Positions 59,040 through 64,000 of a stretch of DNA of 64,000 nt are shown piece by piece. The translations under genes were made by a program, and so were the position numbers. Numbering within the stretch: the stretch's first letter is position 1; the number at the start of each line of letters is the position of its first letter. Below the pieces are notes generated by a model. That model was not told where the DNA came from. It saw only the letters and a list, made by a program, of their open reading frames with translations, and did not search any database. Source of the DNA: Streptomyces sp. G-G2 (GTDB taxonomy: Bacteria; Actinomycetota; Actinomycetes; Streptomycetales; Streptomycetaceae); the NCBI RefSeq assembly GCF_030063135.1, contig NZ_JASISO010000009.1, positions 62,001-126,000 on the forward strand. The letters run 5' to 3'.

Positions 59040-60332
59040 ATGGGTCAGCAGGAGAAGGTGGCGACAAGCCTCGCAGGTGCGGTCAGCGAGGGCATCAGCG
59101 CCTCCCTCAAGCCGGTGGACGCGGAACTCGCCCGCCACTACCCGGGCGACCCCGGCACCCGCCAGCCCATCCACACGGTCTACGTCCCCGGCGACGCCTT
59201 CGCCCCGGACACCATCCGCTCCTGGGGTGACCAGGCCCTCGCGTCCCTCGACGAGCACGCGCCGGACGCGGCCACCTTCGCCAAGGTGCTCGGCATCAGC
59301 GACGAACTGGCGGTCCCGGTCTACGACCGCGTGCGCGCCAAGCTGGCCTCCGAGCCGATCGAGGACCTCCGCGTCGACTTCGAGGACGGCTTCGGCGTCC
59401 GCTCCGACGAGGAGGAGGACCAGGCCGCGGCCCGCGCCGCCCGCCTCGTCTCGGAGGCCTTCTCCAACGGCACCAACGCGCCGTACATGGGCATCCGCAT
59501 GAAGTGCATGGAGTCCAACGTCCGCGACCGCGGCATCCGCACCACGGACATCTTCCTCTCCGGCCTGCTGGAGCACGGCGGCCTCCCGGACGGCCTCGTC
59601 CTGACCCTGCCCAAGGTGACGTACGCCGAGCAGGTCAGCGCCTTCGTCGAGCTGCTGGAGGCCTTCGAGACCACCCGCGGCCTGCGCCCGGGCCGGATCG
59701 GCTTCGAGATCCAGATCGAGACCAGCCAGTCCATCGTCGCCTCCGACGGCACCGCCACCGTGGCCCGGATGATCGGGGCCGCCAAGGGCCGCGCCACCGG
59801 CCTGCACTACGGCACCTTCGACTACAGCGCCTGCGTGGGCGTCTCGGCCGCCTACCAGTCCAGCGACCACCCGGCCGCCGACCACGCCAAGGCGATCATG
59901 CAGGTCGCGGCCGCCGGAACCGGCGTACGCGTCTCGGACGGCTCGACCAACGTGCTGCCGATCGGCACCACCGAGCACGTCCACGAGGCCTGGAAGCTGC
60001 ACTACGGCCTCACCCGCCGCGCCCTGGCCCGCGCCTACTACCAGGGCTGGGACATGCACCCGGCGCACCTGCCGACCCGCTACGCGGCCGTCTTCACCTT
60101 CTACCGCGAGGGCCTCGAAGCGGCCGCCGCGCGTCTGAAGGCGTACGTCGCCAAGATCGAGGGCGACGTGATGGACGAGCCCGCCACCGCCAAGGCCCTG
60201 GCCGGATACCTGGTCCGCGGCCTCGACTGCGGCGCCGTCGGCGCGGACGAGGTCACCACTCTCACCGGCCTGAGCCGCGCCGAGCTGGACGCCTTCGCGA
60301 TCCCGCGCCGCTCGGCGACCCTGCACGACTGA
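59040..60332 (+). CDS. DUF6986-family aldolase/citrate lyase-like protein
   Basis: This 430-aa protein has features of HpcH/HpaI aldolases and citrate lyase beta subunits, a TIM barrel using magnesium and an acyl-CoA or keto acid. Support comes from IEDLRVDFEDGFGVRSDEEE (acidic metal region), MGIRMKCMESNVRDRG, GRIGFEIQIETSQSIVASDG and ATGLHYGTFDYSACVGV. The C-terminal domain includes YYQGWDMHPAHLPTRYAAVF, reminiscent of malyl-CoA lyase and malate synthase ends. The substrate is unknown. AGAGGAGAG precedes the ATG. The promoter region is AT-richer than the neighbours. The gene is monocistronic and ends at a large hairpin. Confidence 0.78.
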   Translation: MGQQEKVATSLAGAVSEGISASLKPVDAELARHYPGDPGTRQPIHTVYVPGDAFAPDTIRSWGDQALASLDEHAPDAATFAKVLGISDELAVPVYDRVRAKLASEPIEDLRVDFEDGFGVRSDEEEDQAAARAARLVSEAFSNGTNAPYMGIRMKCMESNVRDRGIRTTDIFLSGLLEHGGLPDGLVLTLPKVTYAEQVSAFVELLEAFETTRGLRPGRIGFEIQIETSQSIVASDGTATVARMIGAAKGRATGLHYGTFDYSACVGVSAAYQSSDHPAADHAKAIMQVAAAGTGVRVSDGSTNVLPIGTTEHVHEAWKLHYGLTRRALARAYYQGWDMHPAHLPTRYAAVFTFYREGLEAAAARLKAYVAKIEGDVMDEPATAKALAGYLVRGLDCGAVGADEVTTLTGLSRAELDAFAIPRRSATLHD

Positions 60333-60341
60333 GCCGCCCGT

Positions 60342-60381
60342 CGACGGGGCCCGGCCGGAACCCTCCGGCCGGGCCCCGTCG
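60342..60381. terminator. Bidirectional terminator
   Basis: Perfect 18-bp arms (60342-60359, beginning CGACGGGGCCCGG, and 60364-60381) flank a 4-base loop ACCC. It lies 10 bp after the DUF6986 stop and 49 bp after the end of the convergent LacI gene. Confidence 0.9.
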
Positions 60382-60430
60382 CGTTCCCCCCGCACACCGC
60401 GCGCGGCGGGGTAGCCCGTGCCGCGCGGCC

Positions 60431-61489
60431 TCAGCCGGTGACGGGGGCCGGGCGGATCTCGCCCGAGCCGCGGGCGATCAGGCGGGTGGGGAGTTCGATG
60501 CGGGCGGGCGGCAGGTCCGCTCCCGACAGGCGCTGGAAGAGCCGCTCGGTGGCCACCCGGCCCAGCGCCGCCGGATCCTGGGCCACCACCGTGACGGCGG
60601 GACTGAGCAGGTCGGCGAGTTCGAAGTCGTCGAAGCCGACCAAGGCCACCGTCCGCGCGCCCGAAGCGGCGGCGGCCGCCAGGACCCGTACCACCGTCAC
60701 CGTCACCCGGTTGTTTCCCGCGAAGACGGCGGTGACCGGGTCCGGGCCCGTCAGCATGGCCGTGACCGCCGCCGCGACCCGTTCCGGAGAGGTGGAGCCG
60801 AGGGACTCCCAGGCCCCGTCCGCCGCCAGCCCGGCCCCGGCCATCGCCGCGCGGTACCCGCGCAGCCGCTCCGTGGCCGTGTGGATGCGGCGATGATCAC
60901 CGATGAAGCCGATCCGGCGGTGGCCGTGCGCGATCAGGTGGGCCACCCCCGCGCGGGCGCCGCCGAAGCTGTCCGAGAGGACCACGTCCGCGTCGATCCG
61001 GCCCGCGGGGCGGTCCACGAACACCGTCGCCATCCCGGCCAGGATCTCCGGCTCCAGGTAGCGGTGGTCGTCGCCGGACGGGATCACGATCAGCCCGTCC
61101 ACCCGGCGCGCGCACAGGGCGAGCGCCAACTCCCGCTCCCGGTCCGGGTCCTCGGCGCTGGAGCCGTTGATCAACAGCGCGCCGTTGGCCCGGGCGACCT
61201 CCTCGACCGCCCGGTTCAGCGGACCGTAGAACGGGTCGGCGAGGTCCTCCAGGACCAGACCGACCGTCGCCGTACGGCCCTTGCGGAGCACCCGCGCGCT
61301 GTCGTTGCGCCGGAACCCCAGCTCCTCGATGGCGTCCTGGACGCGCTTCTCGGTGTCGGGGGTGACCCCGGGCTCGTCGTTGACCACGCGGGAGACCGTC
61401 TTGAGGCCCACCCCGGCCCGGGCCGCCACGTCCTTCATCGTCGGCCGCCGACCGTAGCGGGGCTCGGGCGAACGGCGGGAGTGCGGCAC
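60431..61489 (-). CDS. LacI-family transcriptional regulator
   Basis: This 352-aa regulator has the LacI helix-turn-helix TMKDVAARAGVGLKTVSRVV, hinge RRNDSARVLRKG and a sugar-binding-like sensor domain (VGLVLEDLADPFYGPLNRAV, DGLIVIPSGDD, RIGFIGDHRRIHTATERLRG, ALVGFDDFELADLLSPAVTV). The start is GTG 61489 with GGAGG ten bases upstream. It is divergent from the P-loop/NUDIX gene at 61651, with 161 bp between them. No transporter or sugar enzyme lies near, so its regulon is not evident. No clear palindrome was found in the gap. Confidence 0.9.
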   Translation of the reverse strand: MPHSRRSPEPRYGRRPTMKDVAARAGVGLKTVSRVVNDEPGVTPDTEKRVQDAIEELGFRRNDSARVLRKGRTATVGLVLEDLADPFYGPLNRAVEEVARANGALLINGSSAEDPDRERELALALCARRVDGLIVIPSGDDHRYLEPEILAGMATVFVDRPAGRIDADVVLSDSFGGARAGVAHLIAHGHRRIGFIGDHRRIHTATERLRGYRAAMAGAGLAADGAWESLGSTSPERVAAAVTAMLTGPDPVTAVFAGNNRVTVTVVRVLAAAAASGARTVALVGFDDFELADLLSPAVTVVAQDPAALGRVATERLFQRLSGADLPPARIELPTRLIARGSGEIRPAPVTG

Positions 61490-61650
61490 GGTGGGAAAAC
61501 CTCCGGTGTCTCAAGTGGTCGCGCCGGGTGCGGCGCGCTGACCTCGAGGATAAGCACCTCTGCCGATTACCGGGTTTCCGCGACGGGCTGGTGCGGGCAA
61601 GCCACTGGAGGTTCGGACGAGCCGCGGCAGTCGTGGGAAGAGGGGTAATC

Positions 61651-62664
61651 GTGATTGTCTGGATCAACGGCACCTGCGGGGCCGGGAAGACCAGCACGGC
61701 CCGTGAACTGACCGGGCTCCTGGCGGACAGCACCCTCTACGACCCCGAGATCGTCGCAGGAGCCCTCCGGCTCCTGCTGCCCGGCAAGCGGCGCGACGAG
61801 GTCGGCGACTACCAGGACCTGCCGAGCTGGCGCCGCCTCGTCGTGGACACCGCAGCCGCCCTGCTCGCCGAGGTGGGCGGGGTGCTCGTGGTGCCCATGA
61901 CCCTGCTGCGCCAGGAGTACCGCGATGAGATCTTCGGCGCTCTCGCCGCTCGCCGGATCCCGGTCCGGCACGTGCTGCTCGCCCCAGAGGAAACGATCCT
62001 GCGACAGCGGATCGCCCACCGCGCCGAAGCCCGGGACCGGGCGTACGCGCACATCGCGCCCTACCGGCAGGCCCTCGGCTGGCTCTCCGCCGACGCGCAC
62101 GTCATCGACAACAGCACCCTGACGCCCCACGAGACCGCGCGCCGGATCGCCGAGGCGCTGCGCTCCGAAGCCGTCGCGGTGTGCGACATCGTGCAGACCC
62201 CGGAACCCACCGCCGAGACGGTCGCCGCCGGAGTGCTCCTCTTCGACGAGCAGGACCGGGTGCTCCTGGTGGATCCGACGTACAAACCCGGCTGGGAGTT
62301 CCCGGGCGGGGTGGTCGAGCCGGGGGAGCCGCCCGCCCGGGCGGGGGTGCGGGAGGTCGCCGAGGAGCTGGGCGTCGTACTGGACCAGCCGCCCGGGCTC
62401 CTGGTCATCGACTGGGAACCGCCCTGCGCCCCGGCCTACGGAGGGCTGCGGCTGATCTTCGACGGAGGCCTGCTCCCGCCCGAGGCGGCGGCGCGCGTCC
62501 GGCTGCCGGGGCCGGAGCTGCGGGCCTGGCGGTTCGTTACCGAGGCGCAGGCGGCGGGGCTGCTCCCGCAGAATCGTTTCGAACGGCTCCGCTGGGCCCT
62601 GCGCGCACGGGAACGGGCGACCGTGCTCAACCTGGAGGCGGGAGTTCCGGTCGGCACTCCCTGA
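61651..62664 (+). CDS. P-loop ATPase/kinase fused to a NUDIX hydrolase
   Basis: This 337-aa protein joins two domains. Residues 1 to about 180 form a P-loop domain with Walker A INGTCGAGKTSTARELTGL and a tail resembling small nucleotide or antibiotic kinases (VLLAPEETILRQRIAHRAEA, VIDNSTLTPHETARRIAEAL). Residues about 190-337 form a NUDIX domain with a complete Nudix box, GGVVEPGEPPARAGVREVAE followed by ELGV. The second domain would split a nucleoside diphosphate-X bond. The GTG at 61651 follows GAGGGG. Fusion suggests the two act on the same nucleotide-like molecule; the substrate is unknown. It is convergent with the metallo-hydrolase gene, with three bases between stops. Confidence 0.86.
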   Translation: MIVWINGTCGAGKTSTARELTGLLADSTLYDPEIVAGALRLLLPGKRRDEVGDYQDLPSWRRLVVDTAAALLAEVGGVLVVPMTLLRQEYRDEIFGALAARRIPVRHVLLAPEETILRQRIAHRAEARDRAYAHIAPYRQALGWLSADAHVIDNSTLTPHETARRIAEALRSEAVAVCDIVQTPEPTAETVAAGVLLFDEQDRVLLVDPTYKPGWEFPGGVVEPGEPPARAGVREVAEELGVVLDQPPGLLVIDWEPPCAPAYGGLRLIFDGGLLPPEAAARVRLPGPELRAWRFVTEAQAAGLLPQNRFERLRWALRARERATVLNLEAGVPVGTP

Positions 62665-62667
62665 AGC

Positions 62668-63453
62668 TCAGCCGGCGACCTGCCCGGAGGCCTGCTCCGC
62701 GGCCGTCTTCACAGCGGCCGCGGTGTCCTCGGTGACCGGATCGCCGTGCCCGAAGCAGGCCACCGACGGAGCGAGCGACGCCAGCCGCCGGAAGGACTCC
62801 AGAGCGCGCTCCCGGTCCACGTTGAACACCCCGAGCATCACCTGCCCCACCGACGCGACCGCGTCCCCCGTGAACAGCACGCCGTGGCGCGGGAGGTGCA
62901 CGGCGATGCTGCCGTCGGTGTGGCCGGGCACGTGCACGACGTACGCCCCGTCCCCGAAGCCCAGCGCGTCGCCGTCCTCCACCTCCCGGTCCACCCGGGT
63001 GGGGGGCGCCTCCGGGAGGGTGAGGCCGCGCTCGTACAGCGGGATCTCCCAGTCCAGGAGCGCCGGCTCCGGCACCGGCAGCTCGCCGCGGACCACCGGG
63101 GCGTCGAGGCGGTGCGCCACCACCGACGCGCCCCAGCGGGCGGCCAGCTCACCCGCGCCGCCGACGTGGTCGCGGTGGCAGTGGGTCAGCACGATCCGCT
63201 CCAGCCGTTCGGGGCGCAGCCCGAGGGAGCGGATCGCCTCTTCGATCCCGGCGGCGGAGCCGGCCGGCCCCGAGTCGATCAGGGTCAGCGCCCCGCCGTC
63301 GCGCCACAGGTAGGCCTGGCCGATGGGATAGCGGAGCACGTACAGCCGCTGCGGTACGACTTCCAGGAGGTCGAGGCCGAGGCCGAGGTCGAGGAAGTGC
63401 GGGTCCGAGGGGGGCGCCGGGGTCGCCGGGGCCACGGGGTCCGAGGGGTTCAT
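62668..63453 (-). CDS. Metallo-beta-lactamase-fold hydrolase
   Basis: This 261-aa protein has the full zinc-binding motif IVLTHCHRDHVGGAGELAAR (HxHxDH), further ligands in VVHVPGHTDGSIAVHLP and GVLFTGDAVASVGQVMLGVF, and a last His in FGHGDPVTEDTA. The glyoxalase II-like arrangement fits hydrolysis of a thioester or lactone, but the substrate is open. There is no signal peptide, so it should be cytosolic. It starts at ATG 63453 after a Pro/Ala-rich head. It is transcribed towards the P-loop/NUDIX gene. Confidence 0.9.
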   Translation of the reverse strand: MNPSDPVAPATPAPPSDPHFLDLGLGLDLLEVVPQRLYVLRYPIGQAYLWRDGGALTLIDSGPAGSAAGIEEAIRSLGLRPERLERIVLTHCHRDHVGGAGELAARWGASVVAHRLDAPVVRGELPVPEPALLDWEIPLYERGLTLPEAPPTRVDREVEDGDALGFGDGAYVVHVPGHTDGSIAVHLPRHGVLFTGDAVASVGQVMLGVFNVDRERALESFRRLASLAPSVACFGHGDPVTEDTAAAVKTAAEQASGQVAG

Positions 63454-63510
63454 GGCGCGAACGTACGCTCCACCGCGCCCCGGAAAGGCGCGGCTTCACC
63501 CTCGGCGGAC

Positions 63511-63541
63511 TCCGCCCAGAGCGCAGTGCGCCCTGGGCGGA
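63511..63541 (-). terminator. Terminator of the dipeptidase gene
   Basis: TCCGCCCAG at 63511-63519 pairs with CTGGGCGGA at 63533-63541. After one mismatch, GCGC at 63521-63524 pairs with GCGC at 63528-63531 around AGT. It lies 21 bp past the dipeptidase stop on the minus strand. Confidence 0.8.
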
Positions 63542-63562
63542 CAACCGGTGCCGCGCGCGGCC

Positions 63563-64000
63563 TCAGCCCCGCTTCGACTCCGCGTAGTTGACCAGGAACA
63601 GCGCCTCGGTCACCGAGAGCCGCTCCAGCTCCTCCGGGGAGACGCTCTCGTTGACCGCGTGGATCTGCGCCTCGGGCTCGCTCAGGCCGATCAGCAGCAT
63701 CTCGGCCTCCGGGTAGAGCGTGGTCAGCGTGTTGCACAGCGGAATCGATCCGCCCATGCCGCTGATCTGCATCTCCTGGCCGGGGTACGCCACCTTCATG
63801 GCCGCCCGCATCGACGCGTACGCCGGGCTGTCGGTGTTCGCCTGGAACGGCTGTCCCTGGCCGACGACTTCGAGCTCCAGACGGGCCTGCCACGGGGTGT
63901 GCGCCACCAAGTGCGCCTCCAGCAGCTTGATCGCCTCGGTGACGTCCACGCCCGGCGGCACCCGCAGGCTGATCAACGCGCCCGCGCTCGCGTGCACCGA
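63563..64000 (-). CDS. M20-family dipeptidase, C-terminal part (cut by window edge)
   Basis: At least 145 residues are present; the start lies beyond the window. The visible part covers the end of the dimerisation domain (ALISLRVPPGVDVTEAIKLL, LVAHTPWQARLELEVVGQGQ) and the second half of the metal-binding peptidase domain (EMQISGMGGSIPLCNTLTTL, AEMLLIGLSEPEAQIHAVNE, VSPEELERL). These are typical of M20 dipeptidases that cleave short peptides with two zinc ions. The His near QIHAVNE is a metal ligand. A strong hairpin follows the stop. Confidence 0.9.
   Translation of the reverse strand, partial: SVHASAGALISLRVPPGVDVTEAIKLLEAHLVAHTPWQARLELEVVGQGQPFQANTDSPAYASMRAAMKVAYPGQEMQISGMGGSIPLCNTLTTLYPEAEMLLIGLSEPEAQIHAVNESVSPEELERLSVTEALFLVNYAESKRG

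Noticed and set aside
1..64000. tRNA, rRNA, intact insertion sequences, integrases and toxin-antitoxin pairs
   Set aside because: I looked for the usual T-loop words, transposase motifs and integrase motifs and found none that hold up. A covariance-model and profile search would be needed to exclude short RNAs.

Overview
The window is chromosomal DNA of a high-GC actinomycete, almost certainly a Streptomyces. The evidence is GC-rich third codon positions, frequent GTG starts, short overlapping operons, and typical families such as TerD, DUF5134, DUF6421, DUF6986 and a fused Ser/Thr kinase. I see no rRNA, tRNA, CRISPR array, intact insertion sequence or phage genes. It reads as ordinary chromosome with several small decayed spots.

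Layout. 0-3 kb: photolyase, a MerR regulator with a cobalamin-binding domain, and an ECF sigma factor, which together resemble a light-response locus. 3-10.6 kb: a complete ribose operon on the minus strand (rbsR-K-D-B-A-C) with tandem palindromes before rbsR, preceded by an exported nucleoside hydrolase that could supply the ribose. 11-14.5 kb: a NarL-type two-component pair, a PAP2 phosphatase running deep antisense into the response regulator, and a TetR regulator with a 16-bp-spaced operator array. 14.6-22.5 kb: TerD protein, orphan amino-acid-binding lipoprotein, lipoprotein esterase, a large secreted GH31 enzyme with two sugar-binding modules, and a PLP decarboxylase. 23-29.3 kb: FUSC exporter, WYL-regulator remnant, bacterial nitric oxide synthase, lactonase-type propeller protein, degenerate CbiX-like protein and uracil-DNA glycosylase.

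29.3-38.8 kb: BNR-repeat protein, wax ester synthase-like acyltransferase, an Old Yellow Enzyme and a nearby ArsR regulator that share a 21-bp operator, a methyltransferase, a Ser/Thr kinase fused to a drug-efflux transporter, and an FprA-type ferredoxin reductase. 38.9-39.5 kb: a decayed junction holding a frameshifted DUF305 gene. 39.5-46 kb: TetR, PAP2 phosphatase, M56 peptidase, DUF5134, GNAT, GDPD, PadR with a truncated flavin monooxygenase, and a cluster of very small genes. 46-53.3 kb: XRE regulator, HAD hydrolase, esterase, the DUF6421-SDR-threonine aldolase operon, and a transglutaminase-like gene whose start lies inside a 58-bp near-perfect palindrome. 53.3-64 kb: MFS exporter, PlsC acyltransferase, thioredoxin, a cysteine-type leader peptide before a flavin reductase, etfB-etfA, a DUF6986 aldolase-like protein, LacI regulator, a P-loop/NUDIX fusion, a metallo-beta-lactamase-fold hydrolase, and the 3' end of an M20 dipeptidase cut by the window edge.

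The most noteworthy items are the shared ArsR operator set linking the OYE and ArsR genes, the kinase-transporter fusion, the palindrome covering the transglutaminase-like start, the predicted sulfur-type leader peptide, and the nitric oxide synthase standing without a reductase partner. All functional statements come from reading the sequence and from family knowledge; no database search was run.
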